The notes under the pieces were generated by a model, which saw only the letters and a list, made by a program, of their open reading frames with translations, had not been told where the DNA came from and did no database searches. From Yinghuangia elevatio (GTDB lineage Bacteria > Actinomycetota > Actinomycetes > Streptomycetales > Streptomycetaceae): a stretch of 35,041 bases of DNA. Position numbers and translations under genes: made by a program. Location: the NCBI RefSeq assembly GCF_040649515.1, contig NZ_JBEZFP010000101.1, forward strand, positions 1-35,041. The letters run 5' to 3'. This document shows positions 14,576 to 23,131 of the stretch, piece by piece. The first letter of the stretch is position 1. Every line of letters starts with the position of its first letter.

Positions 14576-15526
14576 ATGGCCTCCATCGTCCCGCCCGGCC
14601 GCCTCGTCTACGGCATGCAACTGCCGGTCCAGACCAAGAGCAAGAGCACCGCCGAGCCCTGGGAGCGCGACGCGGGCGTCGAGGAGATCGTCGCCGTCGC
14701 CCGGCACGCGGAGAACACCGGGTTCTTCTACATCGGCGTCTGCGACCACATCGGGGTGCCCGCCGGGCCGGAGGCCGACCACATGAGCACCACGTGGTAC
14801 GACTGCGTGGCCACCCTCGGCATGCTGGCCGGGGTCACCAGCACCGTGCGGCTGCTGTCCAACGTGTACATCGTGGCGTACCGGCACCCGTTCGCCACCG
14901 CCAAGGCGTTCATGACGCTCGACCAGCTCTCCGGCGGCCGCGTGGTGCTCGGCGTCGGCGCCGGGCACCTGCGCGGCGAGTTCGAGGCGCTGGGCGTGCC
15001 GTTCGAGCAGCGCGGGGCGATCACCGACGAAGCCCTCGACGGCATCCGGGCCGCCTTCACCGGTGAGTACCCCGAGCTGGACGGCCCCCGCTTCGCCGAC
15101 GGCGGCCTGGGCCTCGGGCCTCGGCCGGTGCAGGCGTCCATCCCGATCTGGATCGGCGGCAAGGCCCGACCCGCCCTGCGCCGGGTCGCGCTGCGCGGCG
15201 ACGGGTGGATCCCGCAGGCCACGCCGCGTGCACAGATGGCCGAGGACATCGCGTACATCAGGCAGCTGCGTGAGGAGGCCGGCCGCACCGGTCCGATCGA
15301 CATCGGCTTCATCACCGAGGCGGTGCACATCGGCACGCCCGCCTGGGACCTCGGCGACGCCCCGGTGCTGACCGGCCGCCCCGAGCAGATCGCCGAACAC
15401 ATGCGCGCCATGGGCGAGATCGGGGTCAACCACCTCCAGATCCGCTTCCGCAACCGGTCGCCGAGCGAGCTCCAGGACCAGATGTCGGCCTGGCACACCG
15501 ACGTGGCGCCGCTGCTGAACGCATGA
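14576..15526 (+). CDS. LLM-class flavin/F420-dependent oxidoreductase
   Basis: A 316-residue luciferase-like TIM-barrel oxidoreductase, the group that in actinomycetes usually uses coenzyme F420 and sometimes FMN. Recognisable segments are RLVYGMQLPVQ at the start, ARHAENTGFFYIGVCDHIG, RLLSNVYIVAYRHPFATAKA, then LDQLSGGRVVLGVGAGHLRGEF and PIWIGGKARPALRR. The C-terminal LTGRPEQIAEHMRAMGEIGVNHLQ is also typical. The ATG at 14576 is chosen because it follows CGGAG by a good distance and starts at the conserved region; the in-frame upstream extension to 14444 lacks family resemblance. The substrate is unknown, and neighbours give no clue. Confidence 0.9.
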   Translation: MASIVPPGRLVYGMQLPVQTKSKSTAEPWERDAGVEEIVAVARHAENTGFFYIGVCDHIGVPAGPEADHMSTTWYDCVATLGMLAGVTSTVRLLSNVYIVAYRHPFATAKAFMTLDQLSGGRVVLGVGAGHLRGEFEALGVPFEQRGAITDEALDGIRAAFTGEYPELDGPRFADGGLGLGPRPVQASIPIWIGGKARPALRRVALRGDGWIPQATPRAQMAEDIAYIRQLREEAGRTGPIDIGFITEAVHIGTPAWDLGDAPVLTGRPEQIAEHMRAMGEIGVNHLQIRFRNRSPSELQDQMSAWHTDVAPLLNA

Positions 15527-15604
15527 GCGCCGGGCTTACCGGCACCCGACGTGCCGACCGCGGCCGGGCGGCCTGACCCGGTCGCGACACGCACGGCTCG
15601 GCCG

Positions 15605-15626
15605 ACGTGCCGTACCCCCGGCACGT
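15605..15626. repeat. Inverted repeat just upstream of polX
   Basis: ACGTGCC (15605-15611) and GGCACGT (15620-15626) are perfect 7-bp complements with an 8-base loop GTACCCCC. It sits 17 bp before the polX ATG and 79 bp after the LLM oxidoreductase stop, so it could be a terminator stem or an operator. Confidence 0.5.
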
Positions 15627-15642
15627 GACGCAGGCTGGGGGT

Positions 15643-17373
15643 ATGGCACGGGCAAACGAGACCGTCGCGGCGCTGCTCCAGGAGTACGCCGACCTCCTGT
15701 CGATCACGCAGGGCGACGCCTTCAAGGCGCGCGCGTACGAGAAGGCCGCCCGCGCGATCGCGGGCCACTCCTCCGACGTCGCCGGGCTCGACGCGAAAGG
15801 CCTGCGCGACATCCCGAACGTCGGCAAGTCGATCGCCGACAAGGTCGCCGAGTACCTCGAAGGCGGCAGCATCGCGGTCGTCGAGGAGGCCCGCACCGCG
15901 ATCCCGCCGGGGGTCCGCGAGCTGGTCGCGATCCCCGGCCTCGGCCCGCGCAAGGCCATGCAGCTGTACGAGGACCTGGGAATCTCGTCCGTCGACGGAC
16001 TCCTCGACGCGGTCACCCGGCACCGGCTGCGCGACCTCAAGGGATTCGGCGCCAAGACCGAGGACAACATCCGGCACGGCATCGAACTCATGCAGAAGGC
16101 GGGCGGCCGCATCCTGGTCAGCTCCGCGATGGACGTCGCCGAGCAGATCGTCGCGGAGCTGTCGGCGATCGACGGGTGTGTGCGGTGCACGTACGCCGGC
16201 TCGCTGCGCCGCATGCGCGAGACGATCGGCGACATCGACATCCTGGTCGCGGCGGAGGACTCGGCGCCGTTCATGGCCGCGATCGGCGAGCTCCCGCAGA
16301 CCGCCGAGATCATCGCGGGCGGCGCGAAGAAGACCTCGGTGCGCACCACCAAGGGCCTTCAGGTCGACCTGCGGGTCCTGCCGCCGAGCGCGTGGGGTGC
16401 CGGGCTGCAGTACTTCACCGGTTCGAAGGAGCACAACGTCCGGATCCGCGAGATCGCGGTACGCCGCAAGCTCAAGCTGTCCGAGTACGGCCTCTTCCAC
16501 GCCAAGAGCGGCGAGATGATCGTGTCCGAGACCGAGCGGGAGATCTACGAGCGGCTGGACCTGCCGTGGATCCCGCCGCCGCTACGCGAGAACCGCGGCG
16601 AGATCGAGGCCGGGCAGCGCGGCGAGCTGCCCGACCTGGTGACCGACGCCGACATCCGCGGCGACCTGCACACGCACACCGATCTGACGGACGGGGTCTC
16701 CACGCTGGAGGAGATGGTCGCGGCCGCGGCGGCGCGCGGGTACGCGTACTACGCCGTCACCGACCACGCGCCGAACCTCTACATGCAGCGCATGACCACC
16801 GAGAAGATGCTCGCGCAGCGCGACCGGGTGCGGGCCCTCGATGGCACGCACGGGCGCATGCGGCTGCTGCACGGCACCGAGCTCAACATCGCGCCGGACG
16901 GCTCGCTCGACTGGCCGGACGACGTGCTCGCCGGATTCGACGTGTGCGTCGCCTCGATCCACTCGCACTTCACGCAGAGCCGGGACGAGCTGACGCGCCG
17001 CCTGATCCGCGCGTGCGAGAGCCCGTACGTCTCCGTCATCGGCCACCCCACCACCCGCCGCATCGGCAAACGCCCGGGCATCGACGCCGACTTCGACGCT
17101 GTGTTCGAGGCCTGCGCGCGTACCGGCACGGCGCTGGAGATCGACTCGCACCCCGAACGCCTCGACCTGCGCGACGAGGACATCCTGCGGGCCAGGAAAT
17201 ACGGCGTGAAGTTCTCGATCGACTCCGACGCGCACTCCACGACACACCTGCCGTACATCCGGTTCGGGGTCGGCACCGCGCAACGTGCCTGGCTCACCAA
17301 GGACGACGTCATCAACACATGGCCGCTGGGCAGGCTGCGAAAGTTCCTGGCCGCGAAGCGTCCGCGCGCCTGA
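15643..17373 (+). CDS. polX: DNA polymerase/3'-5' exonuclease PolX (family X polymerase + PHP)
   Basis: A 576-residue bacterial family-X DNA polymerase with a C-terminal PHP nuclease, expected in gap-filling repair. Two helix-hairpin-helix segments are seen (LRDIPNVGKSIADKVAEYL, about 54-72; VAIPGLGPRKAMQLYEDLG, about 95-113). The palm motif GSLRRMRETIGDIDI supplies Asp197 and Asp199, with the third Asp242 in GLQVDLRVL. The PHP domain begins at about 340 with DLHTHTDLTDG (His343, His345), TDHAP (His375), SIHSHF and GHPTTRRIG, and ends with SIDSDAHSTTH. All metal ligands appear intact, so both polymerase and nuclease activities are plausible. The ATG at 15643 starts the conserved N terminus. 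Confidence 0.95.
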   Translation: MARANETVAALLQEYADLLSITQGDAFKARAYEKAARAIAGHSSDVAGLDAKGLRDIPNVGKSIADKVAEYLEGGSIAVVEEARTAIPPGVRELVAIPGLGPRKAMQLYEDLGISSVDGLLDAVTRHRLRDLKGFGAKTEDNIRHGIELMQKAGGRILVSSAMDVAEQIVAELSAIDGCVRCTYAGSLRRMRETIGDIDILVAAEDSAPFMAAIGELPQTAEIIAGGAKKTSVRTTKGLQVDLRVLPPSAWGAGLQYFTGSKEHNVRIREIAVRRKLKLSEYGLFHAKSGEMIVSETEREIYERLDLPWIPPPLRENRGEIEAGQRGELPDLVTDADIRGDLHTHTDLTDGVSTLEEMVAAAAARGYAYYAVTDHAPNLYMQRMTTEKMLAQRDRVRALDGTHGRMRLLHGTELNIAPDGSLDWPDDVLAGFDVCVASIHSHFTQSRDELTRRLIRACESPYVSVIGHPTTRRIGKRPGIDADFDAVFEACARTGTALEIDSHPERLDLRDEDILRARKYGVKFSIDSDAHSTTHLPYIRFGVGTAQRAWLTKDDVINTWPLGRLRKFLAAKRPRA

Positions 17374-17399
17374 CCCGGCGGCCCCCGCCTCCCCGCGGG

Positions 17400-18620
17400 T
17401 CAGCCGTCGACCGGCGTCCAGCGGCTGCTGTCGGCGGCACTCGCCTCCACGGCGGCCAGGACCCGCTGGACCCGCAGGCCGTCGTCGAACGAGGGCTGCG
17501 GAGTCGTACCGGTCGCGATGGCCTCGACCAGGTCGCGGGCCTGGTGCGTGAAGCTGTGCTCGTAGCCGAGGCCGTGGCCCGGCGGCCACCACGCGCCGGT
17601 GTAGGGGTGGGTGGGCTCGGTGACGGTGATGCGGCGGAAGCCCGCGGTGGCGGCCGGCTCGTCGTGGTCGTGGAACCACAGGTCGTTCATGGCCTCGAAG
17701 TCGAAGGAGAGGCTGCCGCGCGAGCCGTTCAGCTCGATGCTCAGCGCATTCTTGCGGCCGGTGGCGAAGCGGGTGGCCTCGAACGTCGCGAGCGCGCCGC
17801 CGGAGGTGCGGGCCAGGAAGATCGCGGCGTCGTCGACGGTCACCGTGCCGATTCCGTCGGCGCTGCCGCTTGTCGGGCCGGCGGCCTGCGCGCCGATGCC
17901 GGATCCGGCGGTGCCCAGCGGACGCTTGTGCACGAACGTCTCGGTGACGGCGCTGACCCCGGTGATGTGATCGCCCGTCAGGAACTCGGCCAGGTCGATG
18001 ATGTGCGCGCCGATGTCGCCCAGCGCCCCGGAGCCGGCCTCTTCGCGGACGAGCCGCCACACGAGCGGGTGTTCGGGGTCGACGATCCAGTCCTGGAGGT
18101 ACCGGGCGCGGACGTGGCGGATGGTGCCGAGCCTGCCGTCGGCGACGAGCGTACGGGCCAGGGTCAGAGCGGGGACGCGGCGGTAGTTGAACCCGACCAT
18201 GGCCAGGACCCCGCGCTCGGCGGCCGCGGCCGCCGCCCGGGCCATCGCCTCCGCCTCGGCCGGCGTGTTCGCCAGCGGCTTCTCGCACAACACGTGCTTG
18301 CCCGCCTCGAGTGCGGCGATGGCGATCTCGGCGTGCACCGAGCCCTGGGCGCAGATGTCGATCAGCGCTATGTCGTCCCGGTCGAGGAGCTCGCGCCAGT
18401 CCGTGGTCGACTCGGCCCAGCCCAGCCGGGCCGCGGCGGCCTCGACGCGCGCCGCGTCCCGACCGGCCACGACCCGCAGTTCGGGCCGCATGGGCAGGTC
18501 GAAAAAGGCGTCCACGGAGCGCCATGCGTGCGAGTGGACACGCCCCATGAAGGAGTGCCCGACCATGCCGACACCCAAGGGCGGGCGTGCGGTTCGGGAG
18601 TGCTGGGGAAGTGACGACAT
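17400..18620 (-). CDS. Gfo/Idh/MocA-family sugar dehydrogenase
   Basis: A 406-residue NAD(P)-dependent oxidoreductase of the Gfo/Idh/MocA family. The N-terminal Rossmann fold starts with GVGMVGHSFMGRVHSHAWR (about 16-34); CEKPLA (about 111-116) is the family's conserved motif with its catalytic Lys, and DIGAHIIDLAEFL supplies the conserved His. The C-terminal domain ends with the usual HQARDLVEAIATGTTPQPSFDDGLRVQRVL spread over about 30 residues. It is the last gene of the sugar ABC operon, 90 bp after the binding protein and behind a strong hairpin. Likely it oxidises the imported sugar or polyol; the exact substrate cannot be read from the sequence. Confidence 0.92.
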   Translation of the reverse strand: MSSLPQHSRTARPPLGVGMVGHSFMGRVHSHAWRSVDAFFDLPMRPELRVVAGRDAARVEAAAARLGWAESTTDWRELLDRDDIALIDICAQGSVHAEIAIAALEAGKHVLCEKPLANTPAEAEAMARAAAAAAERGVLAMVGFNYRRVPALTLARTLVADGRLGTIRHVRARYLQDWIVDPEHPLVWRLVREEAGSGALGDIGAHIIDLAEFLTGDHITGVSAVTETFVHKRPLGTAGSGIGAQAAGPTSGSADGIGTVTVDDAAIFLARTSGGALATFEATRFATGRKNALSIELNGSRGSLSFDFEAMNDLWFHDHDEPAATAGFRRITVTEPTHPYTGAWWPPGHGLGYEHSFTHQARDLVEAIATGTTPQPSFDDGLRVQRVLAAVEASAADSSRWTPVDG

Positions 18621-18668
18621 GGGTGTGGGGTGCCTTTCGGTTCGGGACGCCGGCGCGTGACGGTGACA

Positions 18669-18699
18669 CGGCGGCGACCGGACGCCCCGGTCGCCGCCG
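18669..18699 (-). terminator. Perfect 13-bp hairpin between binding protein and dehydrogenase genes
   Basis: CGGCGGCGACCGG (18669-18681) and CCGGTCGCCGCCG (18687-18699) are exact complements with a 5-base loop. On the minus strand it begins 12 bases after the binding-protein stop (TAG, 18711-18713). It may terminate or attenuate transcription, or protect the 3' end of the binding-protein message, before the dehydrogenase gene. Confidence 0.75.
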
Positions 18700-18710
18700 C
18701 AGAAAGTCGG

Positions 18711-19766
18711 CTACGAGAACGCGGTGGGCAGGTACCGGTCGACGTTCTCCTTGGTGACCACGGCCGAGTACGTGGTGATGGACGCCGGCACCTCCAACTC
18801 GGCCAGGTCGGCGAGCGACTTCGCCTGGCCGATCATGCGGGCCAGGATGATCGCGGACGACGCCATGCTCGGCGGGTAGAGCACGGTGGCCTTCATGGGG
18901 GTGTTGTCGGCCTTGATGTCCTCCATGGCCTTCTTCGACCCGGCGCCGCCGACCATCAGGAACTCGTTGTCGCGGCCCGCCTGCTTGATCGCCGCCATGA
19001 CGCCGATGCCCTGGTCGTCGTCGTGGTTCCACATCGCGTCGATCTTGCCGTTGGCCTGGAGCAGTTGGGCCGCCACGCGCTGGCCGACCGCCGCGGTGAA
19101 GTCCGCGGCCTGCCGGGCCGCAACCTTCATACCGGCCGCTTCCAGTGCCTCGCGGAAGCCCTGGCTGCGCTGCTGGGTGAGTTCGAGGTTGTCGAGCCCG
19201 GCGACCTCGACCACGACCGGGTTCGTCTTGCCGGCCTGCTTCATCTGCGCGGCTATGTAGGTGCCGGCGTTGACACCCATGCCGTAGTTGTCGCCGCCGA
19301 TCCAGGTGCGGTACGACAGCGCGTTCGCGAAGACGCGGTCCAGGTTGACGACCGGGATGCCGGCCTCCATCGAGCGCCGCGCCACGGCGGTGAGCGCCTT
19401 GCCGTCGTACGGCAGGATCACCAGCACGTCGACCTTGGAGTCGATCAGCGACTGCACCTGCTGGATCTGCTGGTTGACGTCGTTGGTGCCTTCCGTCGCC
19501 TTGAGCGTGACGTCGGAGAACTCCTTCGCCTGCGCCTTGGCGTTGAGGCTGATCGCACCGATCCAGCCGTGGTCGGCGGCCGGCGCGGAGAAGCCGATCG
19601 TGACGGGCTTTCCGGGCGGCTCGGGGCTGCCCGAGGCCGCGGCCGGCGCCTTGACCTGCGGGCCGGTGTCCTTGTCCGATGAGTTGCTGGTGCATCCCGC
19701 CACGAGGGCGCCGGCGCCCAGCGCGGCGCCGCCCAGGATGAAGCCTCTGCGATGGAGCTGGGACAT
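18711..19766 (-). CDS. Sugar ABC transporter substrate-binding lipoprotein (RbsB-like)
   Basis: A 351-residue periplasmic-binding protein of the ribose/galactose (type I) fold. The signal peptide has twin Arg (HRRGFILGG, residues 5-13) and a lipobox LVAGC with Cys25, so export by Tat and lipidation are likely. The mature part shows ADHGWIGAISLNAKAQAKEF, VQSLIDSKVDVLVILPYD, GIPVVNLDRV and the hinge region HDDDQGIGVMAAIKQAGRD. It is preceded by its ATPase and permease genes on the same strand, but a 129-bp gap with tandem repeats separates it from the permease. The sugar is not identifiable from the sequence; xylose or a related pentose or polyol is suggested by xylAB nearby. Confidence 0.93.
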   Translation of the reverse strand: MSQLHRRGFILGGAALGAGALVAGCTSNSSDKDTGPQVKAPAAASGSPEPPGKPVTIGFSAPAADHGWIGAISLNAKAQAKEFSDVTLKATEGTNDVNQQIQQVQSLIDSKVDVLVILPYDGKALTAVARRSMEAGIPVVNLDRVFANALSYRTWIGGDNYGMGVNAGTYIAAQMKQAGKTNPVVVEVAGLDNLELTQQRSQGFREALEAAGMKVAARQAADFTAAVGQRVAAQLLQANGKIDAMWNHDDDQGIGVMAAIKQAGRDNEFLMVGGAGSKKAMEDIKADNTPMKATVLYPPSMASSAIILARMIGQAKSLADLAELEVPASITTYSAVVTKENVDRYLPTAFS

Positions 19767-19784
19767 GGATGACTCCCGAGGGGA

Positions 19785-19852
19785 ACGAGGGCTGGAGGTA
19801 CGAGGGCTGGAGGTACGGAGGCCGGAGGTACGGAGGTACGAGGCCGGAGGGG
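19785..19852. repeat. 15-bp tandem repeats between permease and binding-protein genes
   Basis: The 15-mer ACGAGGGCTGGAGGT occurs at 19785-19799 and again exactly at 19800-19814. A variant, ACGGAGGCCGGAGGT, follows at 19815-19829, and partial copies continue to about 19852. The array fills most of the gap upstream of the binding-protein gene. Confidence 0.85.
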
Positions 19853-19895
19853 CGCGCCGCGTCGTGCGGGCGGGGGTGGCGCCGGGCACGCGCCG

Positions 19896-21038
19896 TCAGG
19901 CGTTCACGCGCCTGCGCACGCCGCCCCAGCGCTGGATCAGCAGGACCGCGATGATGATCACGCCCTTGGCGATCTGCTGGATCGGCGACGCGAGGTTGTT
20001 GAGGATGAACAGGTCCTGGATCGTGGTGAACACGAGCACGCCGAGGATCGACCCCACCACCGACCCGAAGCCGCCGGTGAGCAGCGTCCCGCCGATGACC
20101 ACGGCGGCTATCGCGTCGAGTTCGTAGAGCTGGCCGTGCGTGCTCGCACCGGTGTTCGCCTGCGCGGTCAGCATGATCGCGGCGATTCCGCAGCACAGGC
20201 CGGACACGACGTACAGCAGGCAGGTGTGCAGCCGGACGTTGATACCGGCGAGCCGGGCCGCCTCGGGGTTGCCGCCGACGGCGAACGTACGCCGGCCGAA
20301 GGTCGTGCGGTTGAGGACGATCCAGCCCACCACCACGACGACCAGGAACAGGTACACGTGCATCGGTATGCCGAAGTACTTGTTCTCGGCGATCTTGAGG
20401 AAGCCGTCCACCTCGACCAGTTGCGACTTCCGGTCGGAGATCTGCTCGGCGAGGCCCCGGGCCGAGACGCTCACCGCGAGTGTCACGATGAAGGCCACGA
20501 GGCCGCCGAACGCGATCAGCACGCCGTTGAGCAGGCCGCACACCAGGCCAACGACGATCGCCGTGAACAACATGCCGAACAGCCCGGTGTCCTGGGTGGC
20601 GACGGTGGTCGCCCAGACCGACGACAGCGCCATGATGGCGCCCACCGACAGGTCGATGCCGCCGCCGATGATCACGAAGGTCATGCCCACCGTGATCACG
20701 CCGACAACGGCCGCGAGCGACAGGATCGTGACCATGTTGCTGCTGGTCGCGAAACGGTCCCCCTTGGTGGTCAGCCCGATCACGAAGAGCAGGCCCAGCG
20801 CGACCAGCAGCGCGATGTGCTGGGTGGCCCCCGACCCGCCGGCGTGCGTGAAGAGGAAGCCCAGCGGGCCGCGTCGTGCGCCGCCCAGGTCGAGCGACGC
20901 CTTGCCGACGCCCACGGGCACGTCCGATGGCGGAGGCGACGAGGCCTTCGTGAGGTCCGGGCCCGCTTCGGCGGAGTCCCCGGTCCGGGCGGCGGGCGGC
21001 TCGTTGGTCGCGGGATCGTCGCGTACGTCGCGGTTCAC
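19896..21038 (-). CDS. Sugar ABC transporter permease (RbsC-like)
   Basis: A 380-residue BPD_transp_2-family permease with a long polar N-terminal extension (about 70 residues, Pro/Ala/Asp-rich) before the membrane region. The signature IIGGGIDLSVGAIMALS is present, followed by GLLNGVLIAFGGLVAFIVTL, NRTTFGRRTFAVGGNPEAA and VIGGTLLTGGFGSVVGSILG. The start is a GTG (21036-21038) that overlaps the ATPase stop by 4 bp, so translation is coupled. With the RbsA-like ATPase and the binding protein it forms a complete CUT2-type sugar importer. Confidence 0.93.
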   Translation of the reverse strand: MNRDVRDDPATNEPPAARTGDSAEAGPDLTKASSPPPSDVPVGVGKASLDLGGARRGPLGFLFTHAGGSGATQHIALLVALGLLFVIGLTTKGDRFATSSNMVTILSLAAVVGVITVGMTFVIIGGGIDLSVGAIMALSSVWATTVATQDTGLFGMLFTAIVVGLVCGLLNGVLIAFGGLVAFIVTLAVSVSARGLAEQISDRKSQLVEVDGFLKIAENKYFGIPMHVYLFLVVVVVGWIVLNRTTFGRRTFAVGGNPEAARLAGINVRLHTCLLYVVSGLCCGIAAIMLTAQANTGASTHGQLYELDAIAAVVIGGTLLTGGFGSVVGSILGVLVFTTIQDLFILNNLASPIQQIAKGVIIIAVLLIQRWGGVRRRVNA

Positions 21039-22681
21039 AGGCTGCTGCCTTCCATGACCAGGTCCAGTACGCGGTGTTCGTCCAGGTCGCGTGCCGGCGC
21101 GTGTTCGATGATGCGGCCGTCGCGGATCACCAGGACCCGGTCGGACAGGCCCAGGACTTCGGGGATCTCGCTGGAGACGAGCACGATCGCGATGCCGCTG
21201 TCGGCGAGCGCGCGCATCTGGGTGTACAGCTCGTTGCGCGCCCCGATGTCGACGCCCCGGGTGGGCTCGTCGAGCAGCAGCAGCCGGCAGCCGTGCAGCA
21301 ACCAGCGGGCCAACACGGCCTTTTGCTGGTTGCCGCCGGACAGCGTGCGGATCGGGCGGTACGGGTCCGGCGGCCGGATGTCGAGGGCCTCGGCCTGCCG
21401 CCGGGCGTCCGCGATCTCGCGGCGCCGGTCGAACCAGCCGAAGCGCGCGTAGCGGCTCAGGGACGCGATGGTGATGTTGCGCCCGACGGTGTCGAGCATC
21501 AACAGACCCTGAGACTTGCGCTCTTCGGGTGCCAGGCCCATGCCGCGCCGGACCGCCGCGTGCGTGCTGCCGGGCCGGACGCGTTCGCCGTCCAGCACCA
21601 CGCGGCCCGAAGTCGGCTTGATGGCACCGTAGATCGCGGCGAGGATCTCGGATCGGCCGGAGCCCACGAGTCCGGCGAGACCGACGACCTCGCCGGCGCG
21701 CACCGTGAACGACACGTCGTGGAAGCGCCCGCGGACGGACAGGTGCTCGACCCGCAGGATCTCGGCCGGCTCGGGGGTGGCGGTGCCGGGCTTCATGGCG
21801 ACGGAAGTTGCGGTGTCCGATGTCGTGGCGCCGGGGGGTGTGGCGCCGGAGGGTATGGCGCCAGTGGGTGTGGGGGCGGCGGCCGCGGTGTCCGCGTCCC
21901 CGGCGCGTGCCGGGAAGACGTACTCGATGCGGCGGCCCGTCATCAGCGCGACGACTTCCTGCGTCGGCGTCTCACGTGCGGGCAGTCCCGAGGCCACGGT
22001 TCGGCCGTCCTTGAGCACGGTGACCCGGTCGCCGATCTCCCGGATCTCGTCGAGGCGGTGCGAGATGTACACGACGGCGACGCCCGCGGACGTCAGTTCG
22101 CGCACGGTGCGGAACAGGCTCTCCACCTCGTCGTGGGCGAGCGCGGCGGACGGCTCGTCCATCACGATCAACCGTGCGTCGTGGGATAGCGCCCGGGCCA
22201 TGCTGACGATCTGCCGTCCGGACGCGGGCAGCCGCCCGACCCGGGTGGTGGGCGGGATCTCGCCGTGGCCCAGGCGATCCAGGAGCGCGGTCGCGGCGCG
22301 GTTCATCTCACCGCGCCGGGTGAAGCCGAACCGGGCGCGCTCGTGGCCGAGGAAGACGTTCTCGGCCACGGACAGGCCGTCCACCAGGTCGAGTTCCTGG
22401 TAGATCGTGGAGATCCCTAGCCGGATCGCGGCGGTGGGGTTTCCGGGCCGTACCTGCTCGCCGCGCCATTCCAGGACGCCTTCGTCGGGCTGGTGAACTC
22501 CGGCGAGGACCTTGATCAGGGTCGATTTGCCCGCGCCGTTCTGGCCGAGCAGGCAGTGCACCTCCGCGGCGCGGACCTCCAGCGAGACACCGTCGAGCGC
22601 ACGGACTCCCGGGAACTGCTTGACGATCGCGCGCATGGCCAGGAGCGGCGGTTCGTGCTCGGCGGACGGGGCCGATGGCAT
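21035..22681 (-). CDS. Sugar ABC transporter ATPase, tandem domains (RbsA-like)
   Basis: A 548-residue double-NBD ATPase typical of CUT2 sugar importers. NBD1 has Walker A GQNGAGKST (46-54) and Walker B LIVMDEPSAAL; its C-loop (LPASGRQIVSMARAL) is divergent. NBD2 has the usual degenerate Walker A GLVGSGRSEI, a good C-loop LSGGNQQKAVLARWL and Walker B LLLLDEPTRGVD. The linker between the domains is expanded with Thr/Pro/Gly/Ala repeats encoded by three 15-bp DNA repeats. ATG 22681 is preceded by AAGGAG. It is the first gene of the operon, and a 450-bp non-coding stretch lies upstream. Confidence 0.93.
   Translation of the reverse strand: MPSAPSAEHEPPLLAMRAIVKQFPGVRALDGVSLEVRAAEVHCLLGQNGAGKSTLIKVLAGVHQPDEGVLEWRGEQVRPGNPTAAIRLGISTIYQELDLVDGLSVAENVFLGHERARFGFTRRGEMNRAATALLDRLGHGEIPPTTRVGRLPASGRQIVSMARALSHDARLIVMDEPSAALAHDEVESLFRTVRELTSAGVAVVYISHRLDEIREIGDRVTVLKDGRTVASGLPARETPTQEVVALMTGRRIEYVFPARAGDADTAAAAPTPTGAIPSGATPPGATTSDTATSVAMKPGTATPEPAEILRVEHLSVRGRFHDVSFTVRAGEVVGLAGLVGSGRSEILAAIYGAIKPTSGRVVLDGERVRPGSTHAAVRRGMGLAPEERKSQGLLMLDTVGRNITIASLSRYARFGWFDRRREIADARRQAEALDIRPPDPYRPIRTLSGGNQQKAVLARWLLHGCRLLLLDEPTRGVDIGARNELYTQMRALADSGIAIVLVSSEIPEVLGLSDRVLVIRDGRIIEHAPARDLDEHRVLDLVMEGSSL
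21826..21870. repeat. Three in-frame 15-bp repeats in the ATPase linker
   Basis: Bases 21826-21840, 21841-21855 and 21856-21870 are variants of TGGCGCCGGGGGGTG. On the minus strand they encode three pentapeptides of the form (T/I)P(T/S/P)GA in the flexible linker between the two ATPase domains. Confidence 0.85.
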
Positions 22682-23131
22682 GCGGGGCTCCTTCTCACGA
22701 TCGGCGGTGCGGTGAATTCGGGCGGTGCCGTGCGGAACAGCCGTGCCTTGCGGAAGCGCGGTGCGGTGCAAGCCGGTTCGACGGCGGGGAGCCGAACGCC
22801 CACGCCCACCGTGTGGTCGGCCACGCTAGAGACTTTGTCTTTGGAGTGGAAGTTCTTCGCGGAGAAAAACTCTGCGTTTTTCCAGGAAGAGGAAGAAGTT
22901 GCGGACAGGGGTGTCCCTTGTCCCGGAAGCGGCCGCGAAAAGCACTGTCAGGACGGCCGGCCAGACGGTGCCGGAGCGGGTCGGCCCTGAAAGCCAGGCC
23001 CCGGTGAGGACCTGAAGATCAGGGCCCAAGGCCCAGAACCCGAAGATCAGAACCCGAAGATCAGGGCCCGAAGATCCAGGACGCGAAGATCGGAGCCCGC
23101 AGATCGGGGCCCGCAGGTCGAGCCTCGGACT
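22682..23131. other. 450-bp non-coding region upstream of the sugar ABC operon
   Basis: No credible gene is seen here. The part nearest the ATPase carries AT-richer sequence: GACTTTGTC (22831-22839), an inverted repeat GAAAAA-7-TTTTTC (22864-22882) and GAAGAAGTT (22892-22900). This is the probable promoter/operator zone. Both 9-mers recur, one of them inverted, upstream of xylA (25683-25691 and 25726-25734). The remainder is a degenerate tandem repeat listed separately. Confidence 0.6.
23012..23124. repeat. Degenerate 14-15-bp tandem repeat, core GAAGATC
   Basis: About seven imperfect copies of a unit like CCGAAGATCAGGGCC run from 23012 to 23124, the clearest at 23040-23053, 23054-23067, 23068-23082 and 23083-23097. 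The array begins just downstream of the TIM-barrel isomerase gene (stop at 23132-23134, minus strand) and lies in its 3' region. Confidence 0.8.

Noticed and set aside
14459..16500. Long minus-strand frames across the LLM oxidoreductase and polX
   Set aside because: Composition typical of antisense frames in high-GC DNA; both plus-strand genes are complete with catalytic motifs.
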